62,907 bases of DNA. Origin: Polynucleobacter sp. (GTDB lineage: Bacteria; Pseudomonadota; Gammaproteobacteria; Burkholderiales; Burkholderiaceae). A model generated the notes under the pieces. That model worked only from the letters and a program-made list of their open reading frames with translations, had not been told where the DNA came from and searched no databases. The translations under genes were made by a program, and so were the position numbers. Shown piece after piece: positions 8,066 to 17,904 of the stretch (position 1 is the stretch's first letter; each line of letters begins with the position of its first letter). Where the stretch lies: contig JAUYRJ010000040.1 in NCBI GenBank assembly GCA_030696845.1, forward strand, positions 1 through 62,907. Reading direction: 5' to 3'.

Positions 8066-9325
8066 TTGAAAGAACAGATCCATTCCATACTTAAAAAACT
8101 GGGAGCGCAAACGCGTGCGCTAAATAAACAGCTTGGTCAGTTGTTTGCCCTACAGCGCTCGCGTTTGGCGTCGCTCTACTGGAGTCGCTCGGCTCAGCAG
8201 CGTCACCGCATTCGCCTGGCTGCGGTAGCGTTTGCCATTTTGTCGCTTGGGATTGTATTGGGGCGCATTACTGATGTTAATCGCAACGTGCAAATTGAGC
8301 GGTCCGATAAAACGTTAAAAGTTCAGAGAGGCGGGGCCCTTGAACTTAAGTTACCTGGTGTTACTTTAAACCCCGATATTTATGTTTTCCAAACAGTTCA
8401 ATCGACCGAGGTACCGGTTGAAATTAAGGTGCCGGGACGGCTGGCATTTAATGCCGAAAAATCCAAAGTGGTTTCTGCTCGAGTTCCTGGTCGCGTAGAG
8501 CGCATTTATGCGTTTGATGGCGCTAGCGTTAATCCTGGCTCGCCGATATTAGAGTTGTATAGCCCTGAATTCAATTCAGCGCAGCAGGAATTCTTACTAT
8601 CCGCCAAAACCGCCGTGATTTTGGCAAAGAACCAAGCCTTGGGTGATTTGATGTTGGATGCCAAAATTACCAAAGATGCTGCAGCCAATCGCCTGCGTAA
8701 TATGGGGGTATCGGACCAGGACATAGCACAGCTGGCTGCCCACGAAAAAACCCAAGCAAACCTCATCATGCGCTCGCCTATCGCGGGCGTAGTGATTAAG
8801 CGTAATACCGAGCCTGGCGCTTTTGTAAATGCTGGCGACGTAGTGGCGAGTTTGGCCGACCCTAAGGCCCTTTGGTTTTTAGGCAATGTATTTGAAAAAG
8901 ACATCCGCATGCTGAGTATTGGGCAGCAGCTTATTTTAAAAACCGAGGCCTACCCTGATCGCGAATTCATTGCGCAGGCAAATTACATATCACCCAGCAT
9001 TGACCCAGAAACGCGCGCCTTGTTAATTCGTGCTGACATTAACAATGCGGATGGTTTGCTTCGCCCCGATATGTTTATGTCTGCCAAGCTCATGGTCGGC
9101 AAAGGACTTGCCCTAGTAGTGCCGCAATCTGCGATTGTGCGTATTCGTGAAATGCGCTATGCGATTGTGCGTGTATCGCCCGACACCTTTCGGAGATTGC
9201 CAGTTAAGGGATATGACTTGGATGGCAAGCGCTTTGCCATTACGGATGGCGTTAGCCCAGGTCTCATGGTTTTAACCGATGGGGCGGTCTTGCTCAATGA
9301 TCGCTTTGCCAAGCTGGAAGACTAA
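8066..9325 (+). CDS. efflux RND transporter periplasmic adaptor subunit
   Basis: Membrane-fusion protein linking the RND pump to the outer-membrane channel. It has an unusually long basic N-terminal tail of about 50 residues, then a membrane anchor (IRLAAVAFAILSLGIVLG), a barrel-sandwich hybrid split around a helical hairpin (RVPGRVERIYAFDGASVNPGSP and MRSPIAGVVIKRNTEPGAFV), a beta-barrel and a membrane-proximal domain. It belongs to the CusB/CzcB/HlyD_D23-like class but lacks an obvious metal-binding N-terminal extension. TTG is the start, with AAGGAC at good spacing. Its stop codon abuts the GTG start of the pump gene. Confidence 0.88.
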   Translation: MKEQIHSILKKLGAQTRALNKQLGQLFALQRSRLASLYWSRSAQQRHRIRLAAVAFAILSLGIVLGRITDVNRNVQIERSDKTLKVQRGGALELKLPGVTLNPDIYVFQTVQSTEVPVEIKVPGRLAFNAEKSKVVSARVPGRVERIYAFDGASVNPGSPILELYSPEFNSAQQEFLLSAKTAVILAKNQALGDLMLDAKITKDAAANRLRNMGVSDQDIAQLAAHEKTQANLIMRSPIAGVVIKRNTEPGAFVNAGDVVASLADPKALWFLGNVFEKDIRMLSIGQQLILKTEAYPDREFIAQANYISPSIDPETRALLIRADINNADGLLRPDMFMSAKLMVGKGLALVVPQSAIVRIREMRYAIVRVSPDTFRRLPVKGYDLDGKRFAITDGVSPGLMVLTDGAVLLNDRFAKLED

Positions 9326-12300
9326 GTGAGCCAATTTACCTCTTTCATTCGGGGCGTCTTAGAAAAGCGCGTCCTTGTGATCGTGGGCTCCATTGTGCTT
9401 TTGGCTTTGGGTATTAATAGTTTAAGTAAATTACCGATTCAACCATACCCCGGTGTTGCCCCGCTGACCATTCAGGCGATTTCGCAATGGCCCGGTAGAA
9501 GCACGACTGAAGTGGAGCAGCAGGTCACTATTCCAGTTGAAAATGCCCTCGCAGGCATCCCTGGATTGCAGGCATTTCGTTCGGTGTCGCTCTTCGGTTT
9601 ATCGGTTGTGACTTTGAAATTCAATGACACTGCAGATCCATTTAAAGCGCGTCAAACCTTCATTGCCAATTTATCGAACGTCAGTTTACCCAGTGGTGTC
9701 ACCTCCAGTATCAGTCCCGATTCGGATGCAACCGGCGAGATCATGCGCTATGAGGTGAAATCGGATTACGCTTCTTCTGCGGAATTAAAAACACTACAAA
9801 ACTACGAAATCTACAAAGAGCTAAAGCAAACGCCGGGTGTGGCGGATGTGTCATCCTTTGGCGGTCAGGTGCGCCAGTATCAAGTCATCGTGACTCCAGA
9901 GGGGTTGCAGTCCAAAGGCGTTTCGATTGCGCAATTAATTGCTGCTTTGACGAGTTCAAACAGTAACATGGGCGGTGGCTTATTGCCCAGCGGCGAGCAG
10001 CAGTTTGTGGTTCGCGGTGTTGGCCTACTGAAAAATATCGATGATATTAAGCAAGTGGTAATCACTACGAATAGTGGTGTGCCAGTTCGAGTGGGCGATG
10101 TAGCTACAGTGCAAATTGGTCATGCACCTCGCTTGGGTATGTTTCAGTTCAATGAAAACCCCGATTCGGTGGAGGGTATTGTGTATTTGCGGCGTGGCGA
10201 GAATGCGACTGAAGTACTCGCGCGTGTACGTCATACCATCCAAAACATCAATAAACAAATTTTGCCGCCGGGTATTGAGGTAAAGCCGTTCTACGATCGT
10301 CAAGTACTGCTGGATATCACTGTGGGTACAGTGAAGCACACTTTATTCTTCGGTATTACCTTGGTGCTTGCAGTACTTTATTTTTTCTTGGGTAATTTAC
10401 GAGCCGCTGCTGTGGTTGCTGCGGTTATCCCTCTCGCGCTGTGTGTGGCATTCATACAAATGCATATTTGGAGTGTCCCAGCTAATTTAATTTCATTGGG
10501 GGCAATTGATTTTGGCGTGATCGTAGATGCGGCTGTGATTTTGACAGAAAACGTCATGCGGCATTTAGAGAAGGGCGGTAAGCGCCTAAATCAGAGCATT
10601 ATTCTGGCTACGAGTGAAGTGCAACGCGCCATGATTTATTCCACTGGCATCATTATCGTAGCCTATTCCCCACTCTTTTTTATGGGCGGTGTAGAGGGCA
10701 TTATTTTTAAACCCATGGCCTTTACTATGGGCTTTGCCCTAATAGCAGCAGTGATTCTGAGTCTTACCTTCTTGCCCGCCATGATTTCATTGATTTTTGG
10801 TGAAAACATGAGCCATCGCCCACCTACTTTTATCTCGCGACTGATCGCTGCCTACAAGCCATTGCTACGGCGTTGGATGGATCGCCCCCGCACTATTGTC
10901 GCCGTGTCCGTCTTTATTTTGGGCTTAACCTTACTCAGCGTAACGCGATTGGGTACGGCATTTCTGCCCACCCTGGAAGAAAATAATATTTGGTTGCGAG
11001 TCACTTTACCGAATACGGTGGATTTGGATTATTCGGTCAAAATTGCAAATCAGTTGCGCGAAAAGTTCATAAAACAGCCTGAGATTGAAAAAGTGGCGGT
11101 TCAAATTGGTCGGCCTGACGATGGCACGGATTCCACTGGGGTATTTAATATTGAATTCGGACTTTATCTGAAGTCGCCAGATCAAATGCCAAAGGGAAGT
11201 AATAAAAAGAAATTAATTCAGAACTTGGAGTTATTGCTTAATCAAATTCCAGGAGCCAATTATAGTTTTTCACAATACATTCAAGATAATGTGAATGAAG
11301 CTTTATCCGGAGTTAAGGGTGAGAATTCGGTGAAGATTTATGGTTCGGATCTGAATGTACTTGATGAAAAAGCCAAAGAGGTTCTAGAGCAAATTCGGCA
11401 TGTTCGTGGCGTCGCAGACGAAGGTATTTTAAATGAGTTAGGTCAACCTACACTCAATATTCAAATTGACCGTGAGCGCGCCGCGCGTTACGGCATTAAT
11501 GTGAGTGATATTCAAACGGTGGTGGCCAATGCGATCGGCGGTGCAGCAGTTACCAATTTATTGGAAGACGAGAAGACATTTGGTATCGCAGTACGCCTGA
11601 GCGAAGCGAGTCGTAACGATGTATCGGATATTTCGCAATTATTAGTGGATGCGCCCGGAGGACAGCGAATACCACTATCGATGGTTGCTAAAATTGAACT
11701 GACCGATGGCCCCTTCTTTATTTATCGCGAAGCGGGCAAGCGCTACATTGCGATTAAGTTCAGTGTCCGCGGACGGGATTTGGGTAGCGCGGTAGAGGAT
11801 GCCCAGTTTTTGGTAGAAAAGAACGTCGTTTTACCCGCAAACTATTCAATTAGTTGGGATGGTCAGTTTAATCAAATGAAGCAGGCCCAAAATAAATTGA
11901 TGGTGATTGTGCCCTTGGCGCTACTCGGTATTTTCTTGCTCTTGGTGAGCGCATTCGGAAACTTTAGGGATGCAGTGATTGTGATGATTAATGTGCCGTT
12001 TGCGGCCATTGGCGGTGTGTTGGCACTGCATTTGGCTGGTGAAACCCTCAGCATTTCCGCTTTCTTTGGCTTCTTATCGCTTTTTGGTATTGCGATTCAG
12101 GATGGTGTGATTTTGATCTCTTTTATCAACAAGACTGTTGCTGATGACCATAGCGCGATGAAGGATTCGATGGTGGAGGGGGCTGCTCTACGGGTTCGTC
12201 CGGTGCTCATGACCGCGATGCTTTCTGGCTTAGGTCTTTTGCCGGCCGCTCTATCTACTTCGATTGGCTCTGAGGCGCAGCGCCCCCTAGCTCTGGTGAT

Positions 12301-12409
12301 TGTGGGGGGTATGGTGACCACTACTATTTTGACCTTATTGGTATTGCCTGTGATTTATGGCTGGTTCCGTTGTCGGACTATGCCAGCACCCCCCAAACTC
12401 TCGGTATGA
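9326..12409 (+). CDS. efflux RND transporter permease, CusA/CzcA-like
   Basis: Inner-membrane proton-driven pump, 1027 residues, with twelve predicted membrane segments and two large periplasmic loops. The transmembrane-4 signature IDFGVIVDAAVILTENVMRH resembles the DFG-x3-DGAV-xxVEN motif of the heavy-metal efflux subclass, including the proton-relay Asp, but Gly to Ala and Val to Thr changes make the substrate uncertain. PIQPYPGVAPLTIQAISQWPGRS is the typical N-terminal porter motif. GTG start immediately after the adaptor stop. The absence of metal sensor genes nearby means the substrate (metal or organic) cannot be assigned. Confidence 0.9.
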   Translation: MSQFTSFIRGVLEKRVLVIVGSIVLLALGINSLSKLPIQPYPGVAPLTIQAISQWPGRSTTEVEQQVTIPVENALAGIPGLQAFRSVSLFGLSVVTLKFNDTADPFKARQTFIANLSNVSLPSGVTSSISPDSDATGEIMRYEVKSDYASSAELKTLQNYEIYKELKQTPGVADVSSFGGQVRQYQVIVTPEGLQSKGVSIAQLIAALTSSNSNMGGGLLPSGEQQFVVRGVGLLKNIDDIKQVVITTNSGVPVRVGDVATVQIGHAPRLGMFQFNENPDSVEGIVYLRRGENATEVLARVRHTIQNINKQILPPGIEVKPFYDRQVLLDITVGTVKHTLFFGITLVLAVLYFFLGNLRAAAVVAAVIPLALCVAFIQMHIWSVPANLISLGAIDFGVIVDAAVILTENVMRHLEKGGKRLNQSIILATSEVQRAMIYSTGIIIVAYSPLFFMGGVEGIIFKPMAFTMGFALIAAVILSLTFLPAMISLIFGENMSHRPPTFISRLIAAYKPLLRRWMDRPRTIVAVSVFILGLTLLSVTRLGTAFLPTLEENNIWLRVTLPNTVDLDYSVKIANQLREKFIKQPEIEKVAVQIGRPDDGTDSTGVFNIEFGLYLKSPDQMPKGSNKKKLIQNLELLLNQIPGANYSFSQYIQDNVNEALSGVKGENSVKIYGSDLNVLDEKAKEVLEQIRHVRGVADEGILNELGQPTLNIQIDRERAARYGINVSDIQTVVANAIGGAAVTNLLEDEKTFGIAVRLSEASRNDVSDISQLLVDAPGGQRIPLSMVAKIELTDGPFFIYREAGKRYIAIKFSVRGRDLGSAVEDAQFLVEKNVVLPANYSISWDGQFNQMKQAQNKLMVIVPLALLGIFLLLVSAFGNFRDAVIVMINVPFAAIGGVLALHLAGETLSISAFFGFLSLFGIAIQDGVILISFINKTVADDHSAMKDSMVEGAALRVRPVLMTAMLSGLGLLPAALSTSIGSEAQRPLALVIVGGMVTTTILTLLVLPVIYGWFRCRTMPAPPKLSV

Positions 12410-12415
12410 TGCGGT

Positions 12416-13237
12416 ATGGCTACTCCTTTTTCTTCGGGTGATACCGCATTACCCCACATTCTGATCTCCAATGACGACGGCTATTTAGCTCCAGGATTAT
12501 TGGCTTTGGTAAACGCGATTCGGCCGCTGGGACGGATCACGGTCATTGCCCCTGAGCAAAATCACAGCGGCGCATCCAACTCTCTAACCTTATCTCGTCC
12601 GTTATCGATTCACCGAGTTGCTGGAGGCGAACGTGATGGCTTCGTTTTCATAAACGGTACACCAACCGATTGCGTGCATATTGCTATGACCGGGTATTTA
12701 GATCACCGCCCCGATCTCGTGGTGTCGGGCATTAATCAGGGTGAGAATATGGGTGAGGATGTTCTGTATTCTGGAACGGTAGCTGCTGCGATTGAGGGGG
12801 TGATGTTTGGCATTCCGGGCATTGCCTTTTCTCAAACCGATCGGGGCTGGGCTCGGATTGAGGATGCAGCGATGGCGGCGCGCGACATTGTGGCACAGAT
12901 GATTGCACACCCAATGCCAAAACACCCGCAGCAGGCTGAAGGCATTGCATCGCTGCTGAACGTCAATATCCCCAACCGACCTTATGCAGAGCTCAAAAGC
13001 TGGCGTGTTACGCGCTTAGGCAATCGCCACCACTCGCAGCCAGTGGTGGTGCAAACCAATCCGCGCGGCGAAAAGATTTATTGGATTGGGGCAGCCGGCG
13101 ATGCCAAAAATGCATCTCCAGGTACCGACTTTCATGCGATTAATGAAGGTTGTATTTCGATTACCCCAATGCAGCTCGATTTAACGGATCATGCTCGCCA
13201 GGCGGCGATGCAGGCTGACGGCTGGAATCGCGATTGA
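12416..13237 (+). CDS. surE: 5'/3'-nucleotidase SurE
   Basis: Stationary-phase survival phosphatase acting on nucleoside 5'- and 3'-monophosphates and exopolyphosphate. The metal site motif [11 protein letters not shown] is near residues 17-27, and [11 protein letters not shown] follows near 45; [22 protein letters not shown] is the second conserved block. Length 273 is normal. The gene begins six bases after the pump gene yet is unrelated functionally, so co-transcription may be incidental. It overlaps pcm by four bases (TTGA), indicating coupling. Confidence 0.95.
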   Translation: MATPFSSGDTALPHILISNDDGYLAPGLLALVNAIRPLGRITVIAPEQNHSGASNSLTLSRPLSIHRVAGGERDGFVFINGTPTDCVHIAMTGYLDHRPDLVVSGINQGENMGEDVLYSGTVAAAIEGVMFGIPGIAFSQTDRGWARIEDAAMAARDIVAQMIAHPMPKHPQQAEGIASLLNVNIPNRPYAELKSWRVTRLGNRHHSQPVVVQTNPRGEKIYWIGAAGDAKNASPGTDFHAINEGCISITPMQLDLTDHARQAAMQADGWNRD

Positions 13238-13890
13238 AATCTGCTGTAGAACGATTCGCCGGGCACCGCCAGGCGCTCGCCGCCAAAGTGGCTGGAACAG
13301 GCGTTAAGCATGCCAAAACACTCGAGGCGATCGCCACCGTACCACGCCATGCCTTTATGGATGCGGGACTGCATGCGCAAGCGTATGAAGACTCGGCATT
13401 GCCCATTGGACATCAGCAAACCATCTCCAAACCGTCGGTGGTGGCGCGCATGATTGAGCTGTTGCATAGGCCAAAGCAGGGTCTTGGCAAGGTGTTGGAG
13501 ATTGGTACGGGTTGTGGTTACCAGGCGGCTGTTCTGAGCTTACTAGCGGATGAGGTCTATTCAGTAGAGCGCATTCGTCCTTTGCACGACATGGCGCGCG
13601 ATAAATTAAGGCCCTTTCGGATCAAGAATCTACGACTCATCTATGGCGATGGTATTTTGGGCTTACCGCAGGCGGCCCCATTTGATGGCATTATTTTGGC
13701 GGCCGCAGGGTTGGGTATTCCTGATGCCCTGTTAGATCAGCTGGCAATTGGGGGGCGTTTGGTAGCGCCTGTTGCTCGAAATGAAAAAGAACAACAATTG
13801 CTGCTAATTGAGCGGGTTAGCTCCCAGCGCTACCAGCGCACCGCATTGGACGAAGTGTTTTTTGTGCCCTTACAATCAGGGGTAGTATGA
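13234..13890 (+). CDS. pcm: protein-L-isoaspartate O-methyltransferase
   Basis: Repairs isoaspartyl residues in aged proteins using S-adenosylmethionine. Family hallmarks are [29 protein letters not shown], the SAM-binding motif [18 protein letters not shown], and GGRLVAPV towards the end. The 218-residue length is typical. The start appears to be TTG 13234, overlapping the surE stop by four bases. The surE-pcm-nlpD order is the classical stationary-phase survival cluster of proteobacteria. Confidence 0.93.
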   Translation: MKSAVERFAGHRQALAAKVAGTGVKHAKTLEAIATVPRHAFMDAGLHAQAYEDSALPIGHQQTISKPSVVARMIELLHRPKQGLGKVLEIGTGCGYQAAVLSLLADEVYSVERIRPLHDMARDKLRPFRIKNLRLIYGDGILGLPQAAPFDGIILAAAGLGIPDALLDQLAIGGRLVAPVARNEKEQQLLLIERVSSQRYQRTALDEVFFVPLQSGVV

Positions 13891-14678
13891 AATCAACAGG
13901 CTTTTTACCTATGTACCGTCCCTTACGCTTAGCGTCGATCCTCAGTGCATTGCTGACAGTGGCAGTGCTATCGGCTTGCTCGACGCCCCGCACTAAGCCC
14001 GCTAATGTGGTTGACCGCTCCAAGGGCGAGTCGGCAGCCTCCGTTCCCACCCCACCCGGTTATTACCGCGTGAAAAAAGGGGATACCGTCCTGCGGATCG
14101 CCCTCGATCAAGGTCAGTCTTATCGGGATGTGGTGCGCTGGAATAATTTATCCGATCCCAATCAAATTGAGGTTGATCAGTTGCTCTTGGTTCGACCCCC
14201 AGATTCTAAGATGACAGTGAAGCCTCTCGCGGCTTCGAGTGCGACTGCGGGCGATAGAAAAATGACGGATGCGCCTGAGCCCAAAGCGGAATCAGTAAAG
14301 CCCGATGCGCCTCCTCCAGGTATACGTTTATCGTGGCCCGCCAAAGGCAAAGTGGTTGAAGAGTTTGCTGACGGCAAATCGAAGGGTATTGATATTGCCG
14401 GTAAGATGGGTGATCCAGTTCAAGCGGCCAGCGACGGTCGTATTGTGTACGCCGGAAATAGCTTGCGCGGTTATGGCAATCTGGTTATCGTCAAACACGA
14501 CAATACCTACCTGACCGCCTATGCGCACAACCGTAACTTATTGGTTAAAGAGGGCGATTCGGTTCGCAAAGGTCAGAAGATTGCAGAAATGGGCGACACC
14601 GATACCAACTCTGTGAAACTCCATTTTGAACTGCGCGTGAATGGCAAGCCAGTTGATCCGATGCCGTATTTGCAGTAA
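13887..14678 (+). CDS. NlpD-like lipoprotein: LysM plus degenerate M23 (LytM) domain
   Basis: Outer-membrane lipoprotein that probably activates a cell-wall amidase at the septum. A lipobox VLSAC places the lipidated Cys at residue 31. A LysM peptidoglycan-binding module ([15 protein letters not shown]) follows near residue 55, then a M23 fold from about residue 150. Zinc ligands of active M23 enzymes are missing: the His before G-x-D is absent (KSKGIDIAG) and the usual HxH is KLH, as in E. coli NlpD/EnvC. The ATG overlaps the pcm stop (ATGA) and has AGGGG upstream. rpoS, the usual next gene, is not here. Confidence 0.88.
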   Translation: MKSTGFLPMYRPLRLASILSALLTVAVLSACSTPRTKPANVVDRSKGESAASVPTPPGYYRVKKGDTVLRIALDQGQSYRDVVRWNNLSDPNQIEVDQLLLVRPPDSKMTVKPLAASSATAGDRKMTDAPEPKAESVKPDAPPPGIRLSWPAKGKVVEEFADGKSKGIDIAGKMGDPVQAASDGRIVYAGNSLRGYGNLVIVKHDNTYLTAYAHNRNLLVKEGDSVRKGQKIAEMGDTDTNSVKLHFELRVNGKPVDPMPYLQ

Positions 14679-14689
14679 GTGCGAGTAGC

Positions 14690-15511
14690 ATGACAACCGT
14701 TCTGGTATTTGATATCGAGACGATTCCGGATGTCGCCGGTTTGCGCCGGCTCGAAGACTTTCCCCAGAGCATGTCAGACCATGAAGTGGCGCAGCAGGTC
14801 ATGCAGTTGCGCCTGGAAAAAACCGGCAGTGATTTTTTGCCCCTATATTTGCAGCGGATTGTAGCGATTTCCTGTGTGATACGCCGGACCACTAAAGACG
14901 GATTGCCGCAAATTAAAGTGGGCTCCTTAGCTAGCGCGGACGATCCTGAAAAGGTGCTGATACAAGCCTTTTTCGACCTTATAGAAAAATACACCCCCCA
15001 GTTGGTCTCGTGGAATGGTAGCGGCTTTGACTTGCCGGTACTGCACTACCGCGCCCTGATTAATCAAGTCCATGCGCCGCGGTATTGGGAAATGGGCGAG
15101 AGTCAAGATAGTGATAGTCGCGAATTTAAATGGAATAACTACATTAGCCGCTACCATTTGCGCCATTTAGACATGATGGATATTTTGGCGAAGTTTAATG
15201 GCCGCGCAAACGCTCCATTGGATGCCTTGGCCAAGCTTTGCGGCTTTCCTGGCAAGATGGGCATGGACGGTAGTCAGGTCTGGCCCGCCTACCAAGATGG
15301 CAAGATTGCCGATATTCGCCGCTATTGTGAAACCGATGTGGTCAACACCTACTTAATGTATTGCCGTTATCAACTCATGCGCGGCGGCGTTACGCAGGCG
15401 GAGCATGACGAAGAATTGGATTTTGTAAAGCGGTACCTAGAGCAAGAGGCTAAAGAGCCGGGTGGTCATGCGTGGCAAGAATACCTCGCTGGCTTTGATG
15501 GCAATGCCTAG
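14690..15511 (+). CDS. 3'-5' exonuclease, DNA polymerase B-like (DEDDy)
   Basis: A stand-alone proofreading-type exonuclease domain of 273 residues. ExoI motif VFDIETIPD is near residue 5, ExoII WNGSGFDLPVLHYRAL near residue 105, and ExoIII YCETDVVNTYLMY (Tyr-x3-Asp) near residue 205, giving the four acidic metal ligands. This matches the predicted PolB-like 3'-5' exonuclease family, whose cellular role is not well defined. It follows the NlpD-like gene by 11 bases and overlaps the start of rlmD. Confidence 0.88.
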   Translation: MTTVLVFDIETIPDVAGLRRLEDFPQSMSDHEVAQQVMQLRLEKTGSDFLPLYLQRIVAISCVIRRTTKDGLPQIKVGSLASADDPEKVLIQAFFDLIEKYTPQLVSWNGSGFDLPVLHYRALINQVHAPRYWEMGESQDSDSREFKWNNYISRYHLRHLDMMDILAKFNGRANAPLDALAKLCGFPGKMGMDGSQVWPAYQDGKIADIRRYCETDVVNTYLMYCRYQLMRGGVTQAEHDEELDFVKRYLEQEAKEPGGHAWQEYLAGFDGNA

Positions 15512-16943
15512 ACGATCCCATAAGAGCGCTGCGCCCATACCTCAGGCGATATCCGATCCCATTCGAGTAGAAGGTTTGGATCTGGACGCCCAGGGTATTG
15601 CGCGCCTTGCACCAGATGATGCGGCCACTGCGCGCGGGGATAGCGGAAAGGTAGTGTTCATCCGCGGCGCCTTGCCCACCGAACTGGTGCGCTATCAAAT
15701 TACCCGCGATAAATCCCGCTTCTCTAAGGCCAAGGTAGTCGATGTGATTGAGGAGGCGGTCTTTCGGTCAAAACCCGCGTGCACCTACTTTGGTGTTTGT
15801 GGCGGTTGCACGATGCAGCACTTGGATATCCGAGCGCAAATTGCAATCAAACAGCGCGTGTTGGAAGATGATCTTTTGTATATTGCTAAGTTACGCGCAC
15901 AAGAGGTGCTCAGACCCTTAACCGGCCCCGCTTGGCACTACCGTCATCGTGCGCGCTTTAGTGTGGTCAATCGCTCTATCAAAAAAGGCACGGTCTTGGT
16001 GGGTTTTCATGAGCACCAGAGTGCGTATGTTGCCGATATGCTTTCTTGTGAGATATTGCCAAAGCACGTATCGAACTTATTACAGCCTTTGCGGGACTTA
16101 ATCATGTCCCTATCGAATCCATCTCGCGTGCCGCAAATTGAATTAGCGGTTGGCGAAGGGCAGGCAATTGGCAGCCAGGTCACTGCCTTCGTTATTCGGC
16201 ATTTGGAGCCGCTCACGGACGCAGATCAATCCGCAATTCGTGATTTTGCTGACCGGTATGGAGTTTGGATGTGGCTTCAGTCCAGTGGCATAGAGAGTCT
16301 TAAGCCATTTCACCCGCCAACTGGAGTACTTTGCTACCGCTTGCCCGAGTTTGAAATTGAGATGCCTTTTAAGCCTGCAGACTTTACGCAAGTAAACCAC
16401 CTCATGAATCGCTCTTTAGTGAGTAAAGCCTTGCGCCTCTTAGATGCTCAAGCAGGTGAGCGGGTATTGGATCTATTTTGCGGGATTGGCAACTTCACTC
16501 TGCCCTTAGCGCGTCAAGCTCGTGCGGTGCTCGGGATTGAGGGCTTAAAGAGTTTAGTGGCACGCGCCACCGACAATGCGGCGCATAACCAGTTGGCTCA
16601 TAAAGCGCATTTTATGCAAAGCGATCTCTTTGAGGTCGACATAGAGACAATCGCATCTTGGGGGCAAGCTGATCGCTGGTTAATGGATCCACCCAGAGAG
16701 GGCGCCATGGCCATTTGCCAAGCCCTTGCTCAAATTACGCAGGCCAGTAAAGCAGGGCGGCACGAGGGGAATGCTCTGCTACCAAAGCGCATGGTTTACG
16801 TCTCATGCAATCCCAAAACCTTAGCTCGGGACGCTGATATTTTGGTTCATCAAGCAGGCTATCAATTGCGCTCTGCCGGCATCATCAATATGTTTCCGCA
16901 TACCTCGCACGTAGAGTCGATTGCAGTGTTTGATAGGGCATAA
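15498..16943 (+). CDS. rlmD: 23S rRNA (uracil(1939)-C(5))-methyltransferase RlmD
   Basis: Makes 5-methyluridine at position 1939 of 23S rRNA. A TRAM-like domain covers the N-terminal ~70 residues; the iron-sulfur cluster cysteines appear in CTYFGVCGGC plus a later one in LSCEIL. The SAM site is VLDLFCGIGNFTLPLA, followed by MDPPREGA and the catalytic Cys motif VYVSCNPKTLARD. The frame is open further upstream, but starts at 15498 (or 15504) fit the family better; it overlaps the previous gene by 14 bases. A strong bidirectional terminator follows right at the stop codon. Confidence 0.93.
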   Translation: MAMPRRSHKSAAPIPQAISDPIRVEGLDLDAQGIARLAPDDAATARGDSGKVVFIRGALPTELVRYQITRDKSRFSKAKVVDVIEEAVFRSKPACTYFGVCGGCTMQHLDIRAQIAIKQRVLEDDLLYIAKLRAQEVLRPLTGPAWHYRHRARFSVVNRSIKKGTVLVGFHEHQSAYVADMLSCEILPKHVSNLLQPLRDLIMSLSNPSRVPQIELAVGEGQAIGSQVTAFVIRHLEPLTDADQSAIRDFADRYGVWMWLQSSGIESLKPFHPPTGVLCYRLPEFEIEMPFKPADFTQVNHLMNRSLVSKALRLLDAQAGERVLDLFCGIGNFTLPLARQARAVLGIEGLKSLVARATDNAAHNQLAHKAHFMQSDLFEVDIETIASWGQADRWLMDPPREGAMAICQALAQITQASKAGRHEGNALLPKRMVYVSCNPKTLARDADILVHQAGYQLRSAGIINMFPHTSHVESIAVFDRA

Positions 16944-16944
16944 A

Positions 16945-16968
16945 AAAAGCGCCCCGTAGGGCGCTTTT
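16945..16968. terminator. bidirectional intrinsic terminator between rlmD and the BI-1 gene
   Basis: A perfect 10-bp stem (AAAAGCGCCC with GGGCGCTTTT) and a CGTA loop. A-tract and T-tract flanks make it functional for both strands: it ends the surE-rlmD series on plus and the convergent BI-1 family gene on minus. Confidence 0.93.
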
Positions 16969-16984
16969 ACATATGGCGGGTAAA

Positions 16985-17686
16985 TTACTCGCGATCGCCA
17001 CCCATGATCCCAAAGAGGGCCAACAGGTTGGTGAAGACGTTGTAGACATCGAGGTAGATGGCGAGTGTCGCCATGATGTAATTGGTCTCACCACCATTGA
17101 TGACGCGCTGCACATCCACCAAAATGAAGGCGGAGAAAATAGCGATAGCAACTACCATCAAGGTGAGCATGAGGGCAGGGATTTGCAACCAGATATTGGC
17201 TACCATCGCCAGAATCAGGAGCAGAACGCCAACCATCAAGAACTTGCTCATTCCGGAGAAATCACGCTTGCTCACGGTGGCGATGCTGGCCATGACGGTA
17301 AAGATTAATGCCGTACCGCCAAAAGCCGCCATGATTAATGTGGCGCCGTTGGTGTAGCTATTCAGCGTAAAACCAATCAGACGGGAGAGCATGACGCCCA
17401 TGAAGAAGGTAAAGCCCAAGAGCAATACAACGCCTAAGCCATTGTCTTTATTGCGGTTAATCGCCCAGAAGAAGCCAAAAGCAACTGCCATAAAGATCAT
17501 GAAACTCATAAATGGACTGCCCTCAAACATCGAGAAGCCCATTGCAACGCCAAGCCAGGCGCCAATGACGGTAGGCACCATAGAAAGGGCGAGCAAAGCA
17601 TAGGTATTGCGTAAGACCCGATTGCGGGTTTGCGCGTTTGTTACTGAGCCAGTCTGCCCAAAGCCGAACGAGTTTAAATCACCCAT
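16985..17686 (-). CDS. Bax inhibitor-1/YccA family membrane protein
   Basis: A 233-residue integral membrane protein with seven hydrophobic segments, matching BI-1/YccA. Family features include RNRVLRNTYALLALSMVPTVIGAW at the first membrane segment and the C-terminal YLDVYNVFTNLLALFGI with the conserved Asp pair proposed for calcium/proton leak in homologues. E. coli YccA interacts with the FtsH-HflKC complex; hflK and hflC are 10 kb away in this window. AAGGAG precedes the start. TATACT at 17744-17739 on the minus strand is a possible -10. Confidence 0.92.
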   Translation of the reverse strand: MGDLNSFGFGQTGSVTNAQTRNRVLRNTYALLALSMVPTVIGAWLGVAMGFSMFEGSPFMSFMIFMAVAFGFFWAINRNKDNGLGVVLLLGFTFFMGVMLSRLIGFTLNSYTNGATLIMAAFGGTALIFTVMASIATVSKRDFSGMSKFLMVGVLLLILAMVANIWLQIPALMLTLMVVAIAIFSAFILVDVQRVINGGETNYIMATLAIYLDVYNVFTNLLALFGIMGGDRE

Positions 17687-17859
17687 ATTGACTCCTTATT
17701 TGTAAATTACGTTAGTCCACCACGGGACTTTGAGACTAAGTATAGACAAATCCCGCAAAATCAAGAGCAAATTCAATAGGATTACGAAGATTGGGGTTAT
17801 ACCTTGCAAATTCAATGGCTTAGGACTTCGACCCTAGGGGTAAATACGGGCAGGGGATG

Positions 17860-17865
17860 TATAAT
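17860..17865 (+). promoter_or_regulatory. probable -10 element for ndk
   Basis: A perfect TATAAT lies 115 bases before ndk in the divergent spacer. I see no good -35 at the standard distance. If used, transcription would begin near 17872 and produce a leader of about 108 nt that contains the terminator-like hairpin at 17905-17948. Confidence 0.45.
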
Positions 17866-17904
17866 TCCAATTCACGTCGATTTCGGCGTAATGCATTTGC
17901 ATCG

